Positions 1 through 7,287 of a stretch of DNA of 20,349 bases are shown here, one piece after another. Within the stretch, counting starts at the first letter, position 1, and each line of letters starts with the position of its first letter. The stretch is from Planctomycetota bacterium (GTDB taxonomy: Bacteria; Planctomycetota; UBA1135; UBA2386). Location: NCBI GenBank assembly GCA_016793305.1, contig JAEUHU010000559.1, forward strand, positions 1-20,349. The letters run 5' to 3'. The position numbers and the translations under genes are program-made. The notes under the pieces are model-generated. The model worked only from the letters and a program-made list of their open reading frames with translations. It had not been told where the DNA came from and made no database searches.

Positions 1-1966
1 CAGCACCGCGCTCTACACGGGACTCTCGGGACTGCGCGTCCACCAGTCCTACATCGACGTCATCGGCAACAACCTGGCGAACGTCAGCACGCCGGGCTTC
101 CGCGGCTCGCGCGTGACGTTCAGCGACATCCTGAGCTTCACCGTGCGCAGCGGTTCGGGCCCGAACGGCAACTTCGGTGGCCAGAACCCGCTGCAGATCG
201 GCACCGGCGCCACGATGGCGACGGTCGACACCGACCTGAGCCAGGGCACGCTCGCCGACACCGGCCGCACGCTCGACGTCGCCTTGCAGGGGCGCGGCTT
301 CTTCACCCTGAGCAACGGCACGCAGACCTTCTACTCGCGCGTCGGCGCGTTCGGCATCGACGGCGACCGCACGCTGGTCGACCTGCGCACCGGCCTCCGT
401 GTGCTCAACAGCACCGGCGGCGACATCACCGTGCCGACCTCCGACACGCTGCCGGCCGCCCCGACCTCGCAGATCTCCTTCCAGGGCAACCTGCCGGCCC
501 GCGTCGGCGGCCCGCTCGAGGAGATCGTGCAGTCGAACACCGTGCTGAAGCAGGGCACGCCGGCCACCAAGACCGCGACCGCGAGCGGTGCCTCGGCGCC
601 GCTGTTCGACCTGACCAGCTTCGCCGGCGACACGGTGCTGGTGTCGGTGAACGGCGCCGCCCAGCAGTCGCTGCAGGTGCCGGCGTCGTTCGGCACGGCC
701 CCGGTGAACGCGCAGGCGGTCGCCGGCATGTTCTCGGCGAGCGGCATCTCCGCCAGCTTCGACAACGCCGCCGGCACGGTGACGATCAACAGCGTCAAGC
801 TCGGTGCGGGCGCCACGCTGAAGCTCGACGACGGTCCGTCCTCGAATGGTCTGCTCGCAGCACTCGGCCTCAACGCCACGCTGGTCAGCGGCACCGAGGC
901 GGTCGCCACGACCACCACCGACCTGGCGCAGCTGACGGCGCGGCTCAACCCTTACGTCGCGGGCGACTCGCTGACCATCAGCGGCACCAACCCCGACGGC
1001 ACGGCGTTCTCGGACACGTTCGTCTACGGCACGGGGCCGGGGCAGGACGGCACGACGATCGCTTCGCTGCTGACGTTCATCAACAGCACGGTGAACTCCG
1101 CCCAGGCGAGCGCCTCGCTGACCGCCGACGGCAACATCCGCCTGACCGCGGTGGACAAGGAGGAGGCCGACCTCAGCCTGTTCATCGGCGACGTCGCCAG
1201 CAACTCCGGCCGGATCACCTGGCCGAACTTCGTGGTGTCGCAGGACGGCACCGGGCCGGACACCGCCGTCACCTCGATCGACGTCGTCGACGCGCAGGGG
1301 CGCACGCACCCGGTGACGATGACCTTCACTCGTAGCACCACGGACCCGACCATCTGGGACCTGGCCGCCGAGGTCGACGCGACCGAGGGCACGCTGACGC
1401 AGGCGTCGATCGGGCAGATCCGCTTCAACGACAACGGCTCGTTCAACGTGATCGGCGGCGGCACCAACGCGCTGACGTTCGCCTGGAACGGCATCTCCGC
1501 GACGCAGAGCGTGCAGATCAACCTCGGCACGTCGGGCCAGTTCGACGGCGTGGCGCAGCTCGGCAACGCCACCACGGTGGCCGCCGTCGACCAGGACGGC
1601 TTCGCCGCCGGCACGCTGCTCAACGTCGGCTTCGACACCAACGGGCAGCTGGTCGGCTTCTACAGCAACGGCCAGAGCCAGACGCTCGACACGCTGCGCA
1701 TCAGCATGTTCAGCAACGAAGCGGGCCTGGTGCGCGCCGGCGACACGCTGTTCACCGAGTCGCCGAACTCCGACGACGCGATCGCCACGGTCGCCAACGC
1801 GGCCGGCGCCGGCTCGGTGCGCGCGGGCCAGCTCGAGAACAGCAACGTCGACATCGCCCGCGAGTTCGTCAACCTGATCGAGGCGCAGCGTGGCTTCCAG
1901 GCCAACTCGCGCGTGATCACGACGACCGACGAGATCCTCGCCGAACTGATGAACATCGTGAGGTGA
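1..1966 (+). CDS. flgE: Flagellar hook protein FlgE (5' end missing)
   Basis: Main structural subunit of the flagellar hook, exported through the flagellar type III apparatus. The reading frame is open from base 2 to the TGA at 1964-1966, giving 654 visible residues; only the first few are missing. The N-terminus shows the rod/hook signature (LSGLRVHQ, then IGNNLANVSTPGF), which forms the D0 coiled coil. The C-terminus has the matching half (NSNVDIAREFVNLIEAQRGFQANSRV). A VVDAQGRTHPVTMTF stretch near the middle fits the FlgE D2 domain. The protein is much longer than enterobacterial FlgE (about 400 aa); the excess lies in the surface-exposed middle, including a Thr/Ser/Ala-rich module at roughly 570-905. 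It is followed 6 nt later by flgF. FlgE rather than another rod/hook protein is chosen from its size and its place before flgF and flgG. Confidence 0.9.
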   Translation, partial: STALYTGLSGLRVHQSYIDVIGNNLANVSTPGFRGSRVTFSDILSFTVRSGSGPNGNFGGQNPLQIGTGATMATVDTDLSQGTLADTGRTLDVALQGRGFFTLSNGTQTFYSRVGAFGIDGDRTLVDLRTGLRVLNSTGGDITVPTSDTLPAAPTSQISFQGNLPARVGGPLEEIVQSNTVLKQGTPATKTATASGASAPLFDLTSFAGDTVLVSVNGAAQQSLQVPASFGTAPVNAQAVAGMFSASGISASFDNAAGTVTINSVKLGAGATLKLDDGPSSNGLLAALGLNATLVSGTEAVATTTTDLAQLTARLNPYVAGDSLTISGTNPDGTAFSDTFVYGTGPGQDGTTIASLLTFINSTVNSAQASASLTADGNIRLTAVDKEEADLSLFIGDVASNSGRITWPNFVVSQDGTGPDTAVTSIDVVDAQGRTHPVTMTFTRSTTDPTIWDLAAEVDATEGTLTQASIGQIRFNDNGSFNVIGGGTNALTFAWNGISATQSVQINLGTSGQFDGVAQLGNATTVAAVDQDGFAAGTLLNVGFDTNGQLVGFYSNGQSQTLDTLRISMFSNEAGLVRAGDTLFTESPNSDDAIATVANAAGAGSVRAGQLENSNVDIAREFVNLIEAQRGFQANSRVITTTDEILAELMNIVR

Positions 1967-1972
1967 TGAGCG

Positions 1973-2710
1973 ATGACCAGCTACGGAGAGACGGCACTGG
2001 TGCGCAGCCTCGGCTTCCTGGCCGAGAAGCAGGCTTCGATCGCCAACAACCTGGCGAACGTGGACACCACCAGCTTCAAGCGCCGCCAGGCGATCGCCGA
2101 GACGACGGGCGGCTTCCACTCGCTGCTCGACCGCGAGCTCACCGCGATCTCCTACACGGAGGCCAGCGACATGGGTCGCGGCACGATCCGCGAGACCGGC
2201 AACGACTTCGACGTCGCCATCGACGGCAACGCGTGGTTCCGCGTCCAGGACGGCAAGGGCAACAAGTACTACACGCGCAACGGCCAGCTGCAGATCGGCA
2301 ACGACGGCCGGCTGACCACGCGCGACGGCATGTCGGTGCTCGACGCCGGCGGCCAGCCGATCCAGTTCCCGACCGGCGAGGAAGCGCCCGCGAAGATCAC
2401 GTTCGCGCCGAACGGCGCGATCACCAATCCGCTCACCGGCCAGACGTTCGGCCAGGTGGCGCTGGCGGTGATCCCGCGCCAGGACGCGCTGCTGCCGGTC
2501 GGCAAGGGCCTCTACCGGGACCGCGCCGAGCAGCGCACCACGCAGGCCGCCGACGGCGTGCAGCAGGGCTTCCTCGAGGGCAGCAACGTCGACAGCCTCC
2601 AGGAGCTGGTGCAGATGATCACCGTCGAACGCAGTTTCACGGCGACGCAGAAGGCCCTCTCGGGCATCGGTCGCCTCCAAGAGAACCTGATCACCAACAT
2701 CCTCAGGTGA
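1973..2710 (+). CDS. flgF: Flagellar basal-body rod protein FlgF
   Basis: Proximal rod subunit of the flagellar basal body, 245 aa, the usual family length. The N-terminal rod motif is ASIANNLANVDTTSFK (residues about 20-35) and the C-terminal rod motif is GSNVDSLQELVQMITVERSF. A central block (GNDFDVAIDGNAWFRV) is typical of FlgF/FlgG. The ATG at 1973 lies 6 nt after the flgE stop, and the preceding AGGTGA, made of the last codon and stop of flgE, can serve as its ribosome binding site. FlgF and FlgG resemble each other; FlgF is assigned to the first and more divergent copy because the next gene is a clear FlgG. Confidence 0.87.
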   Translation: MTSYGETALVRSLGFLAEKQASIANNLANVDTTSFKRRQAIAETTGGFHSLLDRELTAISYTEASDMGRGTIRETGNDFDVAIDGNAWFRVQDGKGNKYYTRNGQLQIGNDGRLTTRDGMSVLDAGGQPIQFPTGEEAPAKITFAPNGAITNPLTGQTFGQVALAVIPRQDALLPVGKGLYRDRAEQRTTQAADGVQQGFLEGSNVDSLQELVQMITVERSFTATQKALSGIGRLQENLITNILR

Positions 2711-2717
2711 CCCCAAG

Positions 2718-3512
2718 ATGCTGAAGAGTCTCTACACGACCGCCACGGGCATGAAGGCCCAGCAGACCATGGTGGACATGATCGCGAACAACATCGCGAA
2801 CGTGAACACGGCGGGCTTCAAGAAGTCCCAGGCCTCGTTCGAGGACCTGTTCTACGTGACCCTGCAGTCGCCCGGCCTGGCCCGCGGGGCCGGCGACGCG
2901 GCGGTGCCGATCGGCACGCAGATCGGCTCCGGCACGCGCCTCAACGGCACCACCAAGGTGTTCACGACCGGCACGCTGGAGATCACCGAGCGCAACCTCG
3001 ACATCGCCATCGACGGCGACGGGTTCTTCGCGGTGACGCTCCCGGACGGCACGCTCGGCTACACGCGCGACGGCGGCTTCCACACCAACGCGCAGGGCAA
3101 GCTGGTCAGCGGCAGCGGCAACGTGCTGCTGCCCGAGATCACGCTGCCGAGCGACACGCTCGAGATCGCGATCGACCCCGAGGGTCGCGTCAACGTGCGC
3201 ACCGCCGGCAGCCCCGACACGTCGACGCTGCTCGGCCAGATCACGCTGCACCGCTTCGTGAACCCGTCCGGCATGCTCGCCGTCGGCGCCAACGTGATGC
3301 GCCCGACGGAGGCGTCCGGCACGCCGATCACCAACACCCCCGGCACGACCGGCCTCGGCCTGCTGAAGCAGGGCTTCATCGAGCGCAGCAACGTGCAGAT
3401 CGTCAACGAGCTGGTCAACCTGATCGTCGCGCAGCGCGCCTACGAGGTGAACAGCCGCGCGATCCAGACCAGCGACCAGATGCTGTCGACGGCCACCAAC
3501 CTGTCGCGCTGA
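2718..3512 (+). CDS. flgG: Flagellar distal rod protein FlgG
   Basis: Distal rod subunit, 264 aa, close to the usual 260 aa. It shows the N-terminal rod motif (MIANNIANVNTAGFKKS, about residues 20-37), the conserved TGTLEITERNLDIAIDGDGFF block and the C-terminal VNELVNLIVAQRAYEVNSRAI segment, all strongly FlgG-like. The ATG at 2718 sits 7 nt after the flgF stop, again with AGGTGA from the upstream gene's end in SD position. The distal rod passes through the P and L rings, whose genes flgI and flgH lie just downstream. Unlike flgE, flgF and flgK, it ends CGC-TGA and is followed by a 54-nt gap, so its end is not coupled to the next start. Confidence 0.95.
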   Translation: MLKSLYTTATGMKAQQTMVDMIANNIANVNTAGFKKSQASFEDLFYVTLQSPGLARGAGDAAVPIGTQIGSGTRLNGTTKVFTTGTLEITERNLDIAIDGDGFFAVTLPDGTLGYTRDGGFHTNAQGKLVSGSGNVLLPEITLPSDTLEIAIDPEGRVNVRTAGSPDTSTLLGQITLHRFVNPSGMLAVGANVMRPTEASGTPITNTPGTTGLGLLKQGFIERSNVQIVNELVNLIVAQRAYEVNSRAIQTSDQMLSTATNLSR

Positions 3513-3551
3513 GCGCCCAGGTTCGCCGTAGTCCCCCCGATTCGTGTCCGC

Positions 3552-3564
3552 AGGAGAAGGAGAG
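3552..3564 (+). promoter_or_regulatory. Strong ribosome binding site of flgA
   Basis: AGGAGAAGGAGAG, two overlapping purine-rich SD-like blocks, ends 2 nt before the ATG at 3567. It fixes the flgA start and probably gives independent translation after the 54-nt gap. No promoter or hairpin is evident in that gap. Confidence 0.6.
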
Positions 3565-3566
3565 TC

Positions 3567-4532
3567 ATGAAGGTCCTCGCGATGCTCTGGTTGTGCGCAG
3601 CCGCCACGTTCGGTGGCGGCGGCGACGATCCCGTCACTTCGATCCGGGTGAAGACCGCCGCCCAGGTCCGCGGCCTCGACATGACGATCGGCGACCTGTG
3701 CGACATCGGTTCGACCGACGCCGCGGCGCTGGCGATCGCGCAGGTCAAGTTCGGCAGCGCGCCGACCATCGGCTACGGCCGCACGATCTCGCGCACCGAG
3801 CTGCTGCAGACGCTCGCCGGTGCCGGCATCGACGTGAAGACGGTCAAGTTCGAAGGCGCCGACGAGGTCGTCGTGCAGAGCGCGTCGGTCGAGGTGTCGG
3901 GCCAGGAGATGCTCGACGCGGCGATCGCCGCCCTGCAGGCGCAACTCGCGGTCGAGGGCGGCGACGTCGAGTTCACCCCGCCCGAACGCCAGCGCCACGT
4001 GCAGGCCCCGCCCGGCCGGCAGAGCCAGGAGCTGCGCGCCCGGGTGCGCGACGGCCGCACCGGCCCGAACTCGGCGGTCGTCGAGATCGAGATCCTGGTC
4101 GACGGCCAGACCTGGAAGAAGGTGCCGCTGCAGTTCCGCCTGCAGCGCTACCACCGCATCCTGAAGGTCACCGGGGCGCTGCGCGCCGGCACCCCACTCG
4201 GCCCGGAGTCGGTGACGGTGGCACGCGAGGCGCTCGACCAGGCCTCGGGCCTGTGGCTCGACCGCATGGAGCAGGTCGAGGGCATGCTCGCCGCGCGCAA
4301 CCTGTCGGCCGGCTCGCGGCTGACGCTCGGCGACATCGCGCCACCCGCCGTGGTGCACAAGGGCGACGTCGTCACCGTCGTGCTGCAGAAGGGCCGCGTG
4401 AAGGTCACCGCGCGCGCCATCGCCAACCACGACGCGCCGCTCGGCGGCCGTGTCCAGCTCACCAACGCGACCTCGCGCGCGACGCTGACCGGCGTCGTGC
4501 AGGCCGCGGGTCTCGTCGTCGTCCCCCAGTGA
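3567..4532 (+). CDS. flgA: Flagellar P-ring assembly chaperone FlgA
   Basis: Periplasmic chaperone that helps FlgI assemble into the P ring around the rod. The product is 321 aa with a short Sec signal (MKVLAMLWLCAAATFGG), an N-terminal SAF-related half and a clear C-terminal FlgA/SAF domain: RAGTPLGPESVTVAREAL, a GMLAARNLSAGSRLTLGDI block (about residues 230-255), then HKGDVVTVVLQKGRVKVTARA and a TGVV near the end. It is longer than enterobacterial FlgA (about 220 aa), like the longer form found in several other phyla. It lies 8 nt before flgH and directly upstream of its presumed client flgI. Confidence 0.9.
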   Translation: MKVLAMLWLCAAATFGGGGDDPVTSIRVKTAAQVRGLDMTIGDLCDIGSTDAAALAIAQVKFGSAPTIGYGRTISRTELLQTLAGAGIDVKTVKFEGADEVVVQSASVEVSGQEMLDAAIAALQAQLAVEGGDVEFTPPERQRHVQAPPGRQSQELRARVRDGRTGPNSAVVEIEILVDGQTWKKVPLQFRLQRYHRILKVTGALRAGTPLGPESVTVAREALDQASGLWLDRMEQVEGMLAARNLSAGSRLTLGDIAPPAVVHKGDVVTVVLQKGRVKVTARAIANHDAPLGGRVQLTNATSRATLTGVVQAAGLVVVPQ

Positions 4533-4540
4533 GGTCTCCC

Positions 4541-5152
4541 ATGCGCAGCTCCACCGCCCTGCTCGCCGTCTTCGCCACGATCGGCCTCTGCGCCGCCCAG
4601 AACCCCTACGTGCGCGCCGGCAGCTCGATCGGGGTCATCAACGACCCGCGCGCCCGCAACGTCGGCGACATCCTCACGGTCGTCGTCCAGGAACAACAGA
4701 GCGTCAAGAACGAGGACAAGATCGAGCGCCGCAACGACACGTCGCTGGCGGCGCGCCTCGAGTCGTTCTCGCTGAGCGACCAGACGTTCAAGAGCAACAC
4801 GCTGCCTCGCATCGACATCCGCAAGGAGCAGGACTTCAACGGCGAGGCCAAGCAGAACTCGACCTCGGACGTGCGCGCCAGCATCGCCGTGATCGTGGTC
4901 GACGTACAGCCGAACGGCAACCTCGTCGTCGCCGGCACGCGTTCGGTCACCGTCAACGACGAGACCCGCACGCTGCGCGTCAGCGGCATCGTGCGCCAGC
5001 TCGACATCACCCCGGGCAACACGGTCGGCAGCGCGCAGGTCGCCGACGCGCGCATCTCCATCACCGGCGAGGGGGCCAACACGCGCCAGGTGACGCGCGG
5101 CCCCGTCGGCCAGCTGTTCGACACCCTGATCTGGGCCGCCTGGCCGTTCTGA
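4541..5152 (+). CDS. flgH: Flagellar L-ring protein FlgH (no recognisable lipobox)
   Basis: Outer-membrane L-ring subunit, 203 aa (family about 220-230). It carries the FlgH block SSIGVINDPRARNVGDILTV (about residues 27-46) and the characteristic C-terminus ending in TLIWAAWPF. The N-terminus MRSSTALLAVFATIGLCAAQ is a signal peptide, but the only cysteine is preceded by I-G-L, with Leu at -1, which does not fit a lipobox. Cleavage by signal peptidase I near CAA|Q is more likely. Enterobacterial FlgH is a lipoprotein, so anchoring may differ here. The ATG at 4541 is the only start that includes the signal peptide and lies 8 nt after flgA. The longer open frame upstream is a shadow of flgA. Confidence 0.92.
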   Translation: MRSSTALLAVFATIGLCAAQNPYVRAGSSIGVINDPRARNVGDILTVVVQEQQSVKNEDKIERRNDTSLAARLESFSLSDQTFKSNTLPRIDIRKEQDFNGEAKQNSTSDVRASIAVIVVDVQPNGNLVVAGTRSVTVNDETRTLRVSGIVRQLDITPGNTVGSAQVADARISITGEGANTRQVTRGPVGQLFDTLIWAAWPF

Positions 5153-5156
5153 TCCC

Positions 5157-6359
5157 ATGCGCATCCTCTCCGTCCTCCTCGCCTCGCTGTTCGTGCTGGG
5201 CCTCGCCACGGCGCAGACCCCGCCGGCCACGGCGATCCCGCTGGCCCAGGATCCGCAGGCAGTCCCGTCCCCGCAGCTGCCGGTGCAGCAGACCTCGCTC
5301 GGCGAGACCACGCTGTCGCCGCGCATCCGCAGCGTGACGCGGCTGCACAACAGCATGCCGCACCAGCTGATCGGCATCGGCCTCGTCACCGGCCTGTCGA
5401 ACACCGGCTCGAGCGACCGCGGCACGCGCCAGGCGATCCTCAACTTCGTCCGCCAGCACGGCCTCAACCTCGGCATCGCCGACGTGGTCGGCGGCACCAC
5501 CGCCCTGGTCTCGCTGACCTGCACGCTCCCGCCGTTCGCCAAGGTCGGCCAGCCGCTCGACGTCAAGGTCGAGGTGCTGAGCGACGCGGTGTCGCTGCGC
5601 GGCGGCGAACTGTTGCGCGCCGAGCTGCACGGCGTCGACGGCCAGACCTACGTCGTGGCCCAAGGTGCCCTGATCGTCGCCGGCTACACCGTCTCGGGCG
5701 GCAACGCGCAGGCGAGCAAGAACCCGAGCGGGTCGGCCTGGCTGCCGAACGGCGGCCTCTGCATCCGCGAGGAGAACACCTCGTACTTCAGCGAGTCCGG
5801 AGCGCTCGAGCTGCAGGTGCTGAACCCGAGCCCGTTCAACGCCGCGTCGATCGCCAACGGCATGCGCACGGCGCTGGCCGGCTCGCAGGCGTTCGTGCGG
5901 GTCGTCGACTCGGGCCTCGTGCGCGTGGAGCTGCCCGAGAACCAGCGCACCTCCGAGCGCGCCGTCGAGATCATCAACCTGGTCGGCGACGTGCGCGTCA
6001 CGGTCGAGAACCCGACCAAGGTGATGATCGACCAGACCAGCGGCACCGTGCTCGCCGGCGAGGGCGTGCTGATCAGCCCGTGCGTGGTCGGCGTCAGCGA
6101 CCTGACCATCGCGGTGGTCGAGGACGCCTACGTCTCGCAGCCGAATCCGCTCGCCCAAGGCACGACCCAACGCATCGGCCGCACCCGCATCGAAGCGCAG
6201 ACCACCAGCAGCCAGCCGCTGCCGCTGGGCGGCGGCGGCACCGTCTCCGACCTGCTGCAGAACCTGAAGACGCTGGGCCTGACACCGCCCCAGCTGGTGT
6301 CGGTGTTCCAGGCCCTCGACCAGGGCGGCTTCCTGCACGCGACCCTGGAGGTGCGCTGA
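5157..6359 (+). CDS. flgI: Flagellar P-ring protein FlgI
   Basis: Periplasmic P-ring subunit that forms a peptidoglycan-level bushing around the rod. It is 400 aa (family about 365-370), with a Sec signal (MRILSVLLASLFVLGLATAQ), a roughly 25-residue Pro/Gln-rich linker, then the FlgI core: SPRIRSVTRLHNSMPHQLIG and GLVTGLSNTGSSDRGTRQAI (about 48-90). Further blocks are LPPFAKVGQPLDVKVEVLSDAVSLRGGELL and a C-terminal ATLEVR. The start lies 4 nt after the flgH stop. The stop TGA shares its final A with the ATG of the next gene, indicating translational coupling. Confidence 0.95.
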   Translation: MRILSVLLASLFVLGLATAQTPPATAIPLAQDPQAVPSPQLPVQQTSLGETTLSPRIRSVTRLHNSMPHQLIGIGLVTGLSNTGSSDRGTRQAILNFVRQHGLNLGIADVVGGTTALVSLTCTLPPFAKVGQPLDVKVEVLSDAVSLRGGELLRAELHGVDGQTYVVAQGALIVAGYTVSGGNAQASKNPSGSAWLPNGGLCIREENTSYFSESGALELQVLNPSPFNAASIANGMRTALAGSQAFVRVVDSGLVRVELPENQRTSERAVEIINLVGDVRVTVENPTKVMIDQTSGTVLAGEGVLISPCVVGVSDLTIAVVEDAYVSQPNPLAQGTTQRIGRTRIEAQTTSSQPLPLGGGGTVSDLLQNLKTLGLTPPQLVSVFQALDQGGFLHATLEVR

Positions 6360-6754
6360 TGGACCCGCTGCGATTCGAGGGGAAGCGCTACGCATCGCCG
6401 GAGCAGCGCACGCGCGCCAAGGCGCAGGACGCCGCCGACCAGTTCGAGCAGATGTTCGTGCGCACGCTGGTCAGCAGCCTGCGGTCCACGGCGTCGCTCG
6501 GCGGCGACGAAGGGGGCATGTTCGGCAAGGGTCCCGGGTCCGAGACCTACGGCGACTGGTTCGACCAGAACCTCGCCGAGCAGATCGGCCGGGACAGCGA
6601 CGTCGGCATCGCCAGCAGCGTGATGCGCGACTGGGAACGCCACGAGCAGCTGCCGATCGACGAGGCCCAGAGGCACGCGAAGCAGCAGGCCGACCGTTCG
6701 TACCGCACCGCAACCGCCGCCAAGGGCATGGGAGGGATCGATGCCGTTCTCTGA
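6359..6754 (+). CDS. flgJ: FlgJ-type rod-binding protein, single domain
   Basis: 131-aa protein matching the N-terminal rod-binding (rod-cap scaffold) domain of FlgJ: AADQFEQMFVRTLVSSLR (about residues 25-42), then GSETYGDWFDQNLAEQIG and VGIASSVMRDW. Enterobacterial FlgJ (about 310 aa) carries a C-terminal glucosaminidase that opens peptidoglycan for the rod. That domain is absent here, as in many other phyla, so another hydrolase elsewhere must do the job. The ATG overlaps the flgI stop by one base, with GGAGGTG at 6347-6353 as SD. The 3' end overlaps flgN by 14 nt. Confidence 0.85.
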   Translation: MDPLRFEGKRYASPEQRTRAKAQDAADQFEQMFVRTLVSSLRSTASLGGDEGGMFGKGPGSETYGDWFDQNLAEQIGRDSDVGIASSVMRDWERHEQLPIDEAQRHAKQQADRSYRTATAAKGMGGIDAVL

Positions 6755-7274
6755 GGACACCCGCGACCTGACCAGCTCGTTCCGCACTACGCAGGACCTG
6801 CTGAAGCAGTTGCTGGCCGGCCTGCAGGCGCGACGCGCCGCGTGGGTCTCGGCGCGACCGAGCTCGCTCGAACCGTCGCCGGAGCTCGAGCAGCTGACGC
6901 AGGCGATCGCCCGCGAGGAAGCGGTCCGCGACGAACTGCTGGCCCGCATCCGCCTGGCCCTGCCGCGCCCGCTCGGCGCCGAGCCGGGCGAACTGCACCT
7001 CAACGTGACCCGGATCGCCGCAGCACTGCCGCCCGTCGAGGCGCGCGCGCTCTGCTCCGCGTCCGAGGCCACCACGAAGCTCGCGAAGGCCGTGCGCGCC
7101 GAGGTCACCCTCGGGCAGCGCCTCGTGCGCTTCGCGCAGGACAGCCAACCCGCCCTGCTGGCCGCCCCCACGGCGGCCGGTCGGCAGAAGGCCGGCATCC
7201 CCGGCTACGACCGTTCGGCCCGCGCGCTGCGCACGGCCGCTATGGCCGGTTCCCTGATCGACGGACGCATGTGA
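6741..7274 (+). CDS. flgN: FlgN-like flagellar export chaperone
   Basis: 177-aa, mostly helical, charged protein. The pattern LLKQLLAGLQARRAAW (about 20-35), a central helix with ELEQLTQAIAREEAVRDELL, and a C-terminal GYDRSARALRTAAMAGSLID tail fit the FlgN family, cytosolic chaperones that hold unfolded FlgK and FlgL for export. FlgN is poorly conserved in sequence, so position carries weight: the gene overlaps flgJ by 14 nt and ends 13 nt before flgK. A GGGAGGG precedes the ATG. It is somewhat longer than E. coli FlgN (138 aa). Confidence 0.72.
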   Translation: MPFSEDTRDLTSSFRTTQDLLKQLLAGLQARRAAWVSARPSSLEPSPELEQLTQAIAREEAVRDELLARIRLALPRPLGAEPGELHLNVTRIAAALPPVEARALCSASEATTKLAKAVRAEVTLGQRLVRFAQDSQPALLAAPTAAGRQKAGIPGYDRSARALRTAAMAGSLIDGRM

Positions 7275-7287
7275 CCGGAGAACGACG

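Noticed and set aside
113..1966. GTG at 113 as the true start of the first gene
   Set aside because: The frame is open to the window edge and the residues before it carry the conserved rod/hook N-terminal motif, so the gene starts upstream of the window.
2703..4430. A 575-codon minus-strand open frame opposite flgG and flgA
   Set aside because: Antisense shadow; composition is typical of a mirrored GC-rich frame, and flgG/flgA are unambiguous.
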